Positions 8,314-16,939 of a stretch of 21,199 nt of DNA are shown here, in pieces. The DNA is from Stercoripulliclostridium_A sp964480195 (lineage in GTDB: Bacteria; Bacillota; Clostridia; Christensenellales; DTU072), in contig CAYZOJ010000027.1 of assembly GCA_964480195.1 (NCBI GenBank), positions 1-21,199 on the forward strand. The letters are read 5' to 3'. A model generated the notes under the pieces. That model had not been told where the DNA came from. It did no database searches and saw only the letters and a list, made by a program, of their open reading frames with translations. Numbering within the stretch: the first letter of the stretch is position 1; each line of letters starts with the position of its first letter. Made by a program: the position numbers and the translations under genes.

Positions 8314-9504
8314 ATGAAATCAAGAGCGAAAAGAACAAGCTTGTTAATAGTACTGCTCGTCATCGTGGCGATGATGTTGACGGCTTGTAAACTGAACGAT
8401 ACGCTTGAAGATAAGCTCGACCAATACAACCTCAGCGCGTTGATAACCTATCACGTAAACGGCGAGGGGTGCAAAGTCAGCGGTAGCGAAAGCTTCAACT
8501 CGGCGGATATATATTATCAAGCGGGCGCAAAGGCGTTTAACGTCGGAGAAGACACGACCGTCGATTTTTCGATAACGCGCGAGAACTATGCTCTTGTCGG
8601 GTGGTATTATCCAGCGACAAACGAGGACGGTTCCGTTAAATATATCGACAAGGAAAAAGACATAGTAGAGCTTGGCGAGAAATTCGATTTTTCGACGTAT
8701 GTCGCTAAAAGCGGAGATAAGATAGACTTATATGCTAAATGGGCAAAAAACCAAGGTATAGTGTATGTTCTTGCTTCCGAAGAAACGATAGAGAATCGAC
8801 TTGTCTACGGCGATAAGACGTATGAGGCAGGCGACGTTCTTAAAAACGAGGGGTTCGGTATTTATGAATATATTGATATGCCGACCGGCGATCCTTTCGA
8901 CGGTAAAGCAGGATATGCTTTTGTAGGCTATTACTCGGATGCGGAATGCAAAAAGCCTCTTTCCGGACGTGTAAACAGAACCGGCGAAGAAGAAGATATT
9001 AAGATTTACGTTAAATACCTGCCGTCCGATTGGATAGTTATAAAGGACGGTGCCGATTTTGCAAAAATCTTCTCCGCAACCGACGGTAAATACTACATCG
9101 CGAACAATATCGACGGTAATGGCGCGGAAGAAATTAAGGTTTCCGCGAACGCAACGTTTAGCGGAATTATAAGAGGTAACGGCTACACGATAGCAAACTT
9201 CAAGTTCAAGAACGGATCGATTAAAAGTTTCGACGATATATCCGTATTCGGAGAGATTACGAGCAGTGCCGAAATCAGCGATATAACGTTCCACGGTTTG
9301 AACGTGTCTTTCAGCGCAAGCATGCAATTCTACGCATATTTCTTCGCAAGCAAAATTCAAGACGGCGCTAAAATCTCGAACGTTACTATTGACGGCGGGA
9401 CTATGAAAAAGCATAATAACTGGGTCAACAACGAAAGCGACGGCTGGATAATCGGAACCGCACACGAAGGAATAAAGATAAGTCAAGAGCCGATTAAAAA
9501 ATAA
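8314..9504 (+). CDS. Lipoprotein with InlB-type repeats and GLUG-like domain
   Basis: This is a predicted surface lipoprotein of 396 aa with no known enzymatic role. The signal peptide ends in the lipobox LTAC with lipidation at Cys25. Residues 43-155 resemble an InlB B-repeat (Listeria-Bacteroides type) domain, with the typical NYALVGWYYP and LYAKWAKN elements, and a second weaker copy lies at about 190-250 (GYAFVGYYSD). Residues 255-390 look like the start of a GLUG-type beta domain containing RGNGYTIANF (287-296). This segment resembles residues 135-260 of the large lipoprotein at the far end of the operon. It begins 2 nt after the subtilase stop, with GGAG 10 nt upstream, so translation is probably coupled. 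The C-terminus stops inside what reads as a GLUG-like repeat, so natural shortening is possible. A matrix- or substrate-binding role is only inferred. Confidence 0.8.
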   Translation: MKSRAKRTSLLIVLLVIVAMMLTACKLNDTLEDKLDQYNLSALITYHVNGEGCKVSGSESFNSADIYYQAGAKAFNVGEDTTVDFSITRENYALVGWYYPATNEDGSVKYIDKEKDIVELGEKFDFSTYVAKSGDKIDLYAKWAKNQGIVYVLASEETIENRLVYGDKTYEAGDVLKNEGFGIYEYIDMPTGDPFDGKAGYAFVGYYSDAECKKPLSGRVNRTGEEEDIKIYVKYLPSDWIVIKDGADFAKIFSATDGKYYIANNIDGNGAEEIKVSANATFSGIIRGNGYTIANFKFKNGSIKSFDDISVFGEITSSAEISDITFHGLNVSFSASMQFYAYFFASKIQDGAKISNVTIDGGTMKKHNNWVNNESDGWIIGTAHEGIKISQEPIKK

Positions 9505-9551
9505 TATAACAAAACACCAAGTAAAAAATACCCCGTAGGAGGTTTAATATA

Positions 9552-12173
9552 ATGAATAAAACCATAAGAAAGGTTATATGCACACTTATTGTAGTGGCGA
9601 TAGTATTACCGTCGTGCATGGCAGTGCTTTTTGCATGTAACGATAACGAGGGCGACGGGACTAAAAAGTACGATTCGGACTCCCGTCCGCTCACGCTTTC
9701 CATAAGTGCGTTGGACGGCACGTTCAACCCGTTCTTCACGACGAGCGCAACGGACTCCACAATCGCTAACTTTACACAGGTAGCTATGTTGTCTACGAGC
9801 AACGAAGGCGAAGTCGAATGCGGTGAAAACGTACCTACGGTCGCACTCGACTACAGCATCACTTCTTACGATAAGAACGGTAATGTAGTAAGCGGTGGCG
9901 ACGTAGACCATACGACGTACGAATTTGTCATTAAAAACGGCATTAAGTACAGCGACGGCGAGCCTCTGACCATAGACGACGTACTCTTCAACCTTTATGT
10001 TTACCTCGATCCGATGTACAGCGGTTCTTCCACCATTTACTCCGTCGATATCCAAGGCTTGCAGGCATATCGCAATAACGACGCTACTCTCGGCGACGAC
10101 GCGTCCGGCAGTGATAACGACCAAAGTTATCGTAATCAGGCTCAAGGAAGAATAAATCAACTTATCAAATGGGCGGATGAAGAGATTGATGACGCAGACC
10201 TCACCGAGCAAATGCTAAGCGATATCGAGGCGGTCAAAGAACAACTCGAAAAAGACCTTCGTAGCGAATGGACGTCAAACGCAGGTACTTTGGCGGAAAG
10301 TTACAAAGAATATTCCTTTACCGAAGACTGGGAATCTTTCTATCTTATAGAGGGTATTATCGGCGTTAAGACGAAGCTCAACGAAAACCAAAAGTATGTC
10401 GCGATAAAGGACAGTAACGGCAAATATGTTACCGACCTCAACATCCAAGTCGGCGACGAATACTTCGTTGACGTAAATCACGAATCCAGCTACGCTTCGC
10501 ACATATACGAGCAGTGCTCTGACGAAGCCCTTATCGCGCAATATATGAGTGATAACGCTTGTTCGAGAGACGAAGCAATCGAGCTCATCAAAAAAGAAAC
10601 CGCAATCAAATACGTATACGATTCCTATGCGAGCGACGACTCGATAAAGGGTAGCATTAAGGATATACTCGAAACGATGTCTACCGGTAGCAACATCCTC
10701 GACCAATGGACACTCGAAGCAAAAGAAAAAGATCTTGCGACCAAAACAGATAACGTAAAGCATATCAGCGGTATCACATCCAAGAAAGTTACCTCTTTCA
10801 ACGGCGTAAACGGTATCGATCTTAAAGGCGAAGAGCACGATGTATTGTCTATAACCATCAACGGTATCGACCCTAAGGCGATTTGGAGCTTTGCGTTCGC
10901 AGTGGCACCCATGCATTACTATTCGGATACCGAAACTATCAATAACAAAACCGATTATCCTTACGGCGTAAGAGCGCGCGATAAGAAATTCTTTGACGAA
11001 GTCCTTAACTCTTCCGCCAAGAACGCACTCCCCGTAGGCGCGGGCGCTTACAGAGCGAGCAACTCGACGGGTACCGCAAGCGAAAAGCCCTCCGAGGTTG
11101 TGGCAAAGGATTTCTGGTCCAACAAGAAAGTTTATTTCGAGCGTAATGATTACTTCCATACTCTCGGCGAAGGAATCGAAAACGCCAAGATCAGAAGACT
11201 TACCTATGTCGAAATAAGCGAAAACAACATCCTTAACAACTTGCTCACGGGAGCTATCGACTACGGCACGCCTTCCGCAACTAAGGACAACCAAGAACAG
11301 GTAGAGGCTAACGGCTCTCTCGGTTCGATAGCGTACAAGACGAGCGGTTACGGATATATCGGTATCAACCCCAAATACGTTAAAGACATAGAAGTAAGAC
11401 GCGCTATTATGATGGCGTTCAACATCGAGTCTATTATCGACGGCTACTACAGCGGAACGATGGCAGAGCCCATCTACAGACCTATAAGTAAGCTCTCTTG
11501 GGCATATCCCACGGGATGCACGTCTTACTATAAGTTTGATGCAAAAGGCGAAGAGATAGAAAAGCTTGTCGAGAGTGCCGGTTGGAAGAAGAATAAAGAC
11601 AATATTTACGAAAAGAACGGCGAAACGCTTAAATTCAAGTTTACTATCGCCGGCGACACGACCGACCACCCCGCGGCTCAAATGTTTGAGGACGCAAAGA
11701 AACTCCTCAACGCACACGGCTTCGACATCACCGTCGGCACCGACGTACAAGCTCTCAGAAAACTCGCTACCGGCGGACTCGAGGTATGGGCGGCTGCTTG
11801 GACTTCGACAATCGACCCCGATATGTATCAGATTTATCATAAGGACAGCAAGACGACCAACGTCAAAAACTGGAACTATGACGGCATTTTGAACGACAGT
11901 ACCGGTCAATATGACGAAGAAAAGCAAATCATATATGACCTTTCCGACCTTATCGACCAAGGCAGAGAGACCAACAATAAGGACCAAAGAGCAAGAATAT
12001 ATTCACAGGCTCTTGACAAGATTATGGATCTCGCGGTTGAATTCCCGACCTATCAGAGAAACGATCTTGCCGTTTACAACAAGGACGTTATAAACGTATC
12101 CACACTCAATCTTAGAAGCGATCTCAAATATTCGAGTCCTATCGACAGAATTTGGGAAATCGACTATAATTGA
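9552..12173 (+). CDS. oppA: Oligopeptide-binding lipoprotein, OppA type (SBP_bac_5), enlarged
   Basis: This is the extracellular peptide receptor of the ABC importer encoded next to it, anchored to the outer face of the membrane. The lipobox is LFAC with Cys29. Family features in order: the N-terminal segment LTLSISALDGTFNPFF (about 47-62), YEFVIKNGIKYSDGEPLT with DDVLFN (about 124-147), PVGAGAYR (about 495), a YFERNDYF stretch, VRRAIMMAFN and the C-terminal lobe with an AAAWTSTIDPD motif. At 873 aa it is far longer than the usual 500-600 aa. The excess is an acidic, helix-rich insertion at roughly residues 168-425. The AGGAGGT ribosome site lies 8 nt before the ATG. The 47-bp gap behind the preceding gene has no obvious terminator or promoter. 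The family is firm; peptides as substrate follow from the whole operon, and other SBP_bac_5 ligands such as sugars or nickel are less likely. Confidence 0.9.
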   Translation: MNKTIRKVICTLIVVAIVLPSCMAVLFACNDNEGDGTKKYDSDSRPLTLSISALDGTFNPFFTTSATDSTIANFTQVAMLSTSNEGEVECGENVPTVALDYSITSYDKNGNVVSGGDVDHTTYEFVIKNGIKYSDGEPLTIDDVLFNLYVYLDPMYSGSSTIYSVDIQGLQAYRNNDATLGDDASGSDNDQSYRNQAQGRINQLIKWADEEIDDADLTEQMLSDIEAVKEQLEKDLRSEWTSNAGTLAESYKEYSFTEDWESFYLIEGIIGVKTKLNENQKYVAIKDSNGKYVTDLNIQVGDEYFVDVNHESSYASHIYEQCSDEALIAQYMSDNACSRDEAIELIKKETAIKYVYDSYASDDSIKGSIKDILETMSTGSNILDQWTLEAKEKDLATKTDNVKHISGITSKKVTSFNGVNGIDLKGEEHDVLSITINGIDPKAIWSFAFAVAPMHYYSDTETINNKTDYPYGVRARDKKFFDEVLNSSAKNALPVGAGAYRASNSTGTASEKPSEVVAKDFWSNKKVYFERNDYFHTLGEGIENAKIRRLTYVEISENNILNNLLTGAIDYGTPSATKDNQEQVEANGSLGSIAYKTSGYGYIGINPKYVKDIEVRRAIMMAFNIESIIDGYYSGTMAEPIYRPISKLSWAYPTGCTSYYKFDAKGEEIEKLVESAGWKKNKDNIYEKNGETLKFKFTIAGDTTDHPAAQMFEDAKKLLNAHGFDITVGTDVQALRKLATGGLEVWAAAWTSTIDPDMYQIYHKDSKTTNVKNWNYDGILNDSTGQYDEEKQIIYDLSDLIDQGRETNNKDQRARIYSQALDKIMDLAVEFPTYQRNDLAVYNKDVINVSTLNLRSDLKYSSPIDRIWEIDYN

Positions 12174-12187
12174 TAAACTCAACAAGC

Positions 12188-12216
12188 TTCCCGACCGCTT
12201 GATCGGCGGTCGGGAA
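12188..12216 (+). other. Intercistronic hairpin between oppA and oppB
   Basis: TTCCCGACCGC (12188-12198) pairs perfectly with GCGGTCGGGAA (12206-12216) around a 7-nt loop, 14 nt after the oppA stop codon. No T-run follows on either strand, so it is not a standard intrinsic terminator. By analogy with binding-protein mRNAs such as malE, a stable hairpin here can protect the upstream message from 3' exonucleases and raise OppA output over the permease genes; this role is inferred. Confidence 0.7.
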
Positions 12217-12247
12217 AACACGAAATCAGCCATTAAAGGATTAACAA

Positions 12248-13327
12248 ATGGTAAAATACATAGTTAAAAGATTATTGATTTCGATTTTAATCCTGTTCAG
12301 CGTGTCGGTTATACTGTACACGCTCGTTCGCGTTATGCCGGTTAACTATGTCGAAGAACAATATTACGCTTCGCATTCCAATCAGGACGTATCGGAAGAA
12401 GAGTTGCAACAAGCAATACTCGACGCAAACCTCGAAGATATAGAAAAAGCGCAAGAGCAGGGTTATAGCCAACTATGGAATAAAATATTCCGTGACGGCG
12501 AAGTCGAACTCAACAAAGACGGCACCGTCAAGCATTTTTCCAAAGGCGCAGTTGCTATCAGAAGTATCGTTGCGGGTTACGTAAACTGGCTCGGCGACTT
12601 TTTGCAGGGTGATATGGGCAAGTCTTTCAAATACGGCAGACCCGTTTCGGAAGTCATTGTCGACAATATGGGACTTTCGTTTGTCGTTTCGTTCATATCG
12701 CTTGTTTTGCAACTTCTCATCGCCGTTCCGCTCGGAATACAAAGTGCATATCGTCAATACGGCAAGCTCGACTATATAACGACTATCCTTACGATGATAG
12801 GCATTTCGTTCCCGTCGTTCTTCTTCGGCAAATTGCTCATTAAGTGGTTTGCCGTAGATCTCGGCTGGTTCCCCGTCGGTCAGTTCGACGAAACCAATCT
12901 GGCAACAATGTCGTATAGCTTGGTACTCCCCATAGCCGTACTTACCATACTTTCGATAGGTTCGTTTATGAGATACGTGCGTACCAACACGCTGGAAGTC
13001 CTTAACGCCGACTATATCCGTACGGCAAGAGCAAAGGGCGCGTCGGAAAATTCGGTTGTATACAAGCACGTCTTCCGTAATACCCTTATTCCGCTCGTAA
13101 CTACCCTTGCGGGAATTCTTCCGGGTCTTTTTGGCGGAGCAATGATTACCGAGCAGATATTCGACCTTCCCGGCATAGGAAACGTCGCATATACGGCGCT
13201 TCGTGCGGGCGACGTTCCTTTTATTATGGGATACAATATGTTTATAGCGGTGCTGACTATCATCGGCGTACTGCTGACCGATATTATGTATGCGGTCGTC
13301 GACCCCAGAGTCAAACTCGGTGATTAG
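12248..13327 (+). CDS. oppB: Oligopeptide ABC transporter permease OppB
   Basis: This is one of the two membrane subunits forming the peptide channel. It starts with MVKYIVKRLLISILILFS, a typical OppB/DppB first helix (about residues 9-28). The conserved FLQGDMGKS motif follows near residue 117. Further membrane segments occupy the second half, and an EAA-type coupling loop, DYIRTARAKGASENSV, starts at residue 255 and would contact the ATPases. It ends with YAVVDPRVKLGD, the family's usual DPR tail. At 359 aa it is longer than E. coli OppB (306 aa) because the external loop after helix 1 is enlarged by a charged segment (about residues 35-110). AAGGA lies 7 nt before the ATG. Confidence 0.95.
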   Translation: MVKYIVKRLLISILILFSVSVILYTLVRVMPVNYVEEQYYASHSNQDVSEEELQQAILDANLEDIEKAQEQGYSQLWNKIFRDGEVELNKDGTVKHFSKGAVAIRSIVAGYVNWLGDFLQGDMGKSFKYGRPVSEVIVDNMGLSFVVSFISLVLQLLIAVPLGIQSAYRQYGKLDYITTILTMIGISFPSFFFGKLLIKWFAVDLGWFPVGQFDETNLATMSYSLVLPIAVLTILSIGSFMRYVRTNTLEVLNADYIRTARAKGASENSVVYKHVFRNTLIPLVTTLAGILPGLFGGAMITEQIFDLPGIGNVAYTALRAGDVPFIMGYNMFIAVLTIIGVLLTDIMYAVVDPRVKLGD

Positions 13328-13341
13328 AGGAGGATGTAAAG

Positions 13342-14487
13342 ATGAAATTAAACATTAAAAAAATTCTCCGTAGAATATTTTTCTTAAGTGAAGACGTGTC
13401 GGAAATGTCGCACGAGGCACCCGATGTCGAGAATTCGGATACCTTATCTCAAGAATCCGAACTCACAAATGCAGAGGCTTCCGACGAGTTGCACGGCGAA
13501 AACCTTAACGATCGCGTAAAGGTGCTCTCTCCCGGGATGACGGTTCTAAAACGCTTTTTCCGCTCCAAACTTTCGGTTACGGGACTTGTAATACTTATTG
13601 TATTGTTCCTGTTCTCGTTTGTCGGACCGTTGTTTTCGCCTTACGGAGAGTATGATAAAGACGAGTCTTCTCGCGCCGGCGTAACCTCTAAGATAGTTAC
13701 CTACAAAACCGAGGACGGTCAAGAACATACCTGTTACTATATCGTCGTTACCGAAATCGACTCCAACAAAAACGGAGATATTACCGCGGAACACTGGCTC
13801 GGCACGGACGAATACGCTCAAGATATTTTCACAAGGCTTATGTACGGCGGACGCGTTTCGTTGACGATAGGTTTTGTCGTAGTAATTCTGGAAACGATAT
13901 TGGGCGTCATTTTGGGAGGCTTGGCAGGCTATTTCGGCGGTTGGGTCGATAACGTGATTATGCGTATAGTGGATATTATCTACTGCATACCGCAACTACC
14001 CATAATGCTTATTTTGTCGGTTATGTTCGAGTCCCTCGGCATAGTTACAATCGAAAGACTTTACTATATGATGGGTATCCTTGCTCTTATGGGTTGGGCG
14101 GGAACCGCGCGTATAGTAAGAGGTCAGATACTGTCGCTCCGCGAGCAGGAATTTATGCTTGCCGCAAAGTGCACGGGACTTTCTACAAAACGTAAGATAT
14201 TCAACCATCTTATCCCCAACGTATTGCCTCAGCTCATAGTTTCTATGACGTTGGGTCTCGGTAGCATCATCCTTACCGAAGCAACACTCGGCTTCCTCGG
14301 ACTCGGCGCTCCGCACAATACGGCAACTTGGGGCGGTATGATAAATTATGCGACGATGGATAACTATCTCAGGAACTATCCTAACGCGTGGGTGCCCGCA
14401 GGTGTTTGCATAACGCTTGCTATACTCGGTTTCAACTTTGTCGGCGACGGCTTGCGCGACGCATTCGATCCTAAAGCGAAGAGGTAA
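13342..14487 (+). CDS. oppC: Oligopeptide ABC transporter permease OppC
   Basis: This is the second channel subunit, partner of OppB. A polar, acidic cytoplasmic extension of about 55 residues precedes the usual RFFRSKLSVTG lead-in and the first helix (81-98). The family signature HWLGTDEYAQDIFTRLMYGG is present after the first external loop. The EAA loop, EQEFMLAAKCTGLSTKRKIF, begins at Glu268, followed by the conserved ATLGFLGLG. The C-terminus (GDGLRDAFDPKAKR) is typical. The start is supported by GGAGG 8 nt upstream. The oppB stop lies 14 nt before the ATG, so the two are probably translated together. Substrate specificity cannot be read from the permeases alone. Confidence 0.95.
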   Translation: MKLNIKKILRRIFFLSEDVSEMSHEAPDVENSDTLSQESELTNAEASDELHGENLNDRVKVLSPGMTVLKRFFRSKLSVTGLVILIVLFLFSFVGPLFSPYGEYDKDESSRAGVTSKIVTYKTEDGQEHTCYYIVVTEIDSNKNGDITAEHWLGTDEYAQDIFTRLMYGGRVSLTIGFVVVILETILGVILGGLAGYFGGWVDNVIMRIVDIIYCIPQLPIMLILSVMFESLGIVTIERLYYMMGILALMGWAGTARIVRGQILSLREQEFMLAAKCTGLSTKRKIFNHLIPNVLPQLIVSMTLGLGSIILTEATLGFLGLGAPHNTATWGGMINYATMDNYLRNYPNAWVPAGVCITLAILGFNFVGDGLRDAFDPKAKR

Positions 14488-14490
14488 TAT

Positions 14491-15774
14491 ATGGCTAATA
14501 ATAATTCACATTACATTTCCGCAAAGGAGATACGTCGCATAGCGAGAGAAAACCGTGCGAAAATTAAATATTACGAAAAAAGAAAGAAACGCAAAGTCCG
14601 CGAAAAAGAGTTCGTAACGGAGATGAAAGACCCCGCGAACTTGGTGGAGTTTGACGATCTCAAAACTTATTTCTTTACTGACGCCGGCGTTGTTAAAGCC
14701 GTAAACGGCGTTACGTTCTCCGTCCCTATGGGCAGTACCGTTGGCGTTGTAGGCGAATCCGGTTGCGGAAAGAGCGTTACGTCGCTTTCGCTCATGCAAC
14801 TCGTTCAAGGACCTTCGGGTCAGATAGTGGACGGCGCGATTCGCTTCCGCACCAACGCGTTCAAACGCGACGAAAAAGGCAACAAGATCCCCGTTTACGA
14901 GCGTAACGAGGACGGTAGCGTTAAAACGGACGCCAAGGGCAAGCCGATAAAGGCTAAAAACGAAATAGGCGGGACTCTCTTCGAGATGGAGGAAAAGGTT
15001 TACGACATCGCCCAAATGCCTACCGATGCAATGCGCTCGATAAGAGGCAGGGAAATCGCAATGATTTTCCAAGAGCCTATGACGTCGTTAAACCCCGTCT
15101 TTACCGTAGGGAACCAGCTCGACGAAGTTTCTAAACTTCACATTGCCGACCTTCCCAAGGACAAAATCAGAGAGAGGAGCATTCAAATGCTTACTCGCGT
15201 CGGGATAGCGGACGCGGAGGGCGTATACAAAAAGTATCCGCACGAACTGTCCGGCGGTATGCGCCAAAGAGTTATGATAGCTATGGCGCTTATCTGCAAT
15301 CCTAAGCTCATTGTCGCGGACGAGCCCACCACCGCGCTTGACGTTACCATTCAGGCGCAGATACTCGACCTCTTGCGCGACATCAAAAACACCAATGACA
15401 GCAGTATTCTGCTAATAACGCACGACCTCGGCGTGGTTGCCGAAATGGCGGACTATGTAGTCGTAATGTACGCGGGCAAAATAATAGAAATGGGCACGAC
15501 CGAAGATATTTTCGATCGTCCGCTTCACCCGTATACCAAGGGACTCCAAAAGAGCAAGCCTTCCGTCAACGACGATGACGACAAAGAGCTTTACTGCATT
15601 CCGGGATTTGTTCCGAATCCCGTCGATATGCCCAACTACTGCTACTTCCGCGACCGTTGCGAAGAGTGTATGAAGAAGTGCGCGGGCGTTTACCCTAAGC
15701 TCGTAAGCGTAAGCGATACGCATAAGGTTGCGTGCTACCTATATGAACAAAACGAGGAGACGGATAATGGCTGA
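14491..15774 (+). CDS. oppD: Oligopeptide ABC transporter ATPase OppD
   Basis: This is a cytoplasmic ATPase powering peptide import together with OppF. Visible motifs: Walker A GESGCGKS (88-95), signature LSGGMRQR (253-260), Walker B LIVADE (273-278) and H-loop His311. The C-terminal oligopeptide/dipeptide domain carries Cys384, 390, 393, 397 and 415. Four of these (384, 390, 397, 415) fit the pattern that binds a 4Fe-4S cluster in DppD-type ATPases. There are two departures from the short form: a basic N-terminal extension of about 45 residues, and a charged insertion of about 35 residues between Walker A and the Q-loop. The AAGAGGT ribosome site overlaps the oppC stop, only 3 nt separate the genes, and the stop overlaps the oppF start. 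Confidence 0.95.
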   Translation: MANNNSHYISAKEIRRIARENRAKIKYYEKRKKRKVREKEFVTEMKDPANLVEFDDLKTYFFTDAGVVKAVNGVTFSVPMGSTVGVVGESGCGKSVTSLSLMQLVQGPSGQIVDGAIRFRTNAFKRDEKGNKIPVYERNEDGSVKTDAKGKPIKAKNEIGGTLFEMEEKVYDIAQMPTDAMRSIRGREIAMIFQEPMTSLNPVFTVGNQLDEVSKLHIADLPKDKIRERSIQMLTRVGIADAEGVYKKYPHELSGGMRQRVMIAMALICNPKLIVADEPTTALDVTIQAQILDLLRDIKNTNDSSILLITHDLGVVAEMADYVVVMYAGKIIEMGTTEDIFDRPLHPYTKGLQKSKPSVNDDDDKELYCIPGFVPNPVDMPNYCYFRDRCEECMKKCAGVYPKLVSVSDTHKVACYLYEQNEETDNG

Positions 15775-16939
15775 AATAGAAAAGAGCAATGTTAATGAGA
15801 ATTCCGTGGACGAAGCTATCCAAGGCGACGTCGTCGTGCCCGAAAACGCCGACGAAAACGCACCTCTTCTCGTTGTAAAAGACTTAAAGAAGTACTTTCC
15901 TGTCGAAAAGAACTTTTTCGGTAAGCCCGTTAAGTTTTTGCGTGCCGTAGACGGCGTGTCGTTCACACTCCAAAAAGGCAAGACCCTCGGCATAGTCGGC
16001 GAGTCCGGTTGCGGTAAGACCACAATGGGCAGAACCATTCTTCGTCTTTACGACATCACCGGCGGAGAAGTCTACTTCAAAGGCGAGGACGTTTCCAAAA
16101 TCAGCGATAGGGAATTTGAAAAGTATCGTCCGCATATGCAGATGATTTTCCAAGACCCGTACGCCAGCCTCTCTCCGAGAATGAGAGTGGGCGAAATAAT
16201 AGGCGAAGCGCCCCTCGAACACGGCATTGTCGACAGAGCGCATTATCGCGAATACGTACTTTCCGTAATGAAGATGTGCGGGCTTCAACCGCATTATTAC
16301 GAACGCTATCCGCACGAGTTCTCGGGCGGTCAACGTCAAAGAATTTGTATAGCGCGCGCCCTTGCGTTAAAACCCGATTTTGTCGTTTGCGACGAACCCG
16401 TTTCGGCACTCGACGTGTCCATTCAGGCGCAAGTTATCAATATGCTTAAAGACCTTCAACAAAAACTCGGATTGTCGTATCTGTTCATCACCCACGACAT
16501 TTCGGTCGTAAAGCATATCTCGGACGACGTAGGCGTAATGTATCTCGGCAATATGGTCGAATTCGCGTCCAAAAAAGAGATTTTCGAAAATACGCTTCAC
16601 CCGTATACCAAAGCTCTTTTCTCCGCGGTGCCCGTTTCCGACCCTCACGTAAAGATGAAAAGGATTATACTCGAAGGCGACATCCCGTCCCCGGTAAATC
16701 CGCCGTCGGGTTGCAGATTCCACACTCGTTGCGGAAGTTGCACCGAAATGTGTAAGTACGTGGCTCCCGAGTATAGGGAAGTCGTCCCCGGACACTTCTG
16801 TTCCTGCCATCTCTACAATACCGAAGAGATGAATAAGAAGTATCAGGAAGAAATCGTTCGCTTGAAAGAACTTGAAGCGCAAGACGCGCAAAAAGAGCAA
16901 GAAAAGAATGACGGAAGAACCAAAAAAAGAAAAGGCTGA
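15767..16939 (+). CDS. oppF: Oligopeptide ABC transporter ATPase OppF
   Basis: This is the second ATPase of the importer. The ATG at 15767 was chosen over an upstream TTG at 15728 because AGGAG sits 7 nt before it and because it overlaps the oppD stop by 8 nt, a usual coupling arrangement. The protein is then 390 aa. Motifs: Walker A GESGCGKT (78-85), signature FSGGQRQR (185-192), Walker B Asp209-Glu210 in FVVCDEP, and H-loop His243. The C-terminal domain has Cys316, 322, 325, 329, 345 and 347, again suitable for an iron-sulfur cluster. An acidic N-terminal leader of about 35 residues and a long charged C-terminal tail (about 355-390) are extra to the core. Confidence 0.95.
   Translation: MAEIEKSNVNENSVDEAIQGDVVVPENADENAPLLVVKDLKKYFPVEKNFFGKPVKFLRAVDGVSFTLQKGKTLGIVGESGCGKTTMGRTILRLYDITGGEVYFKGEDVSKISDREFEKYRPHMQMIFQDPYASLSPRMRVGEIIGEAPLEHGIVDRAHYREYVLSVMKMCGLQPHYYERYPHEFSGGQRQRICIARALALKPDFVVCDEPVSALDVSIQAQVINMLKDLQQKLGLSYLFITHDISVVKHISDDVGVMYLGNMVEFASKKEIFENTLHPYTKALFSAVPVSDPHVKMKRIILEGDIPSPVNPPSGCRFHTRCGSCTEMCKYVAPEYREVVPGHFCSCHLYNTEEMNKKYQEEIVRLKELEAQDAQKEQEKNDGRTKKRKG

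Noticed and set aside
12188..12216. Intrinsic terminator after oppA
   Set aside because: The stem is strong but no T-run follows on either strand, and the permease genes downstream need transcription from the same operon.
15728..15766. Upstream TTG start for oppF
   Set aside because: It would add 13 residues encoded within oppD with no ribosome site, whereas the ATG at 15767 has AGGAG at ideal spacing.
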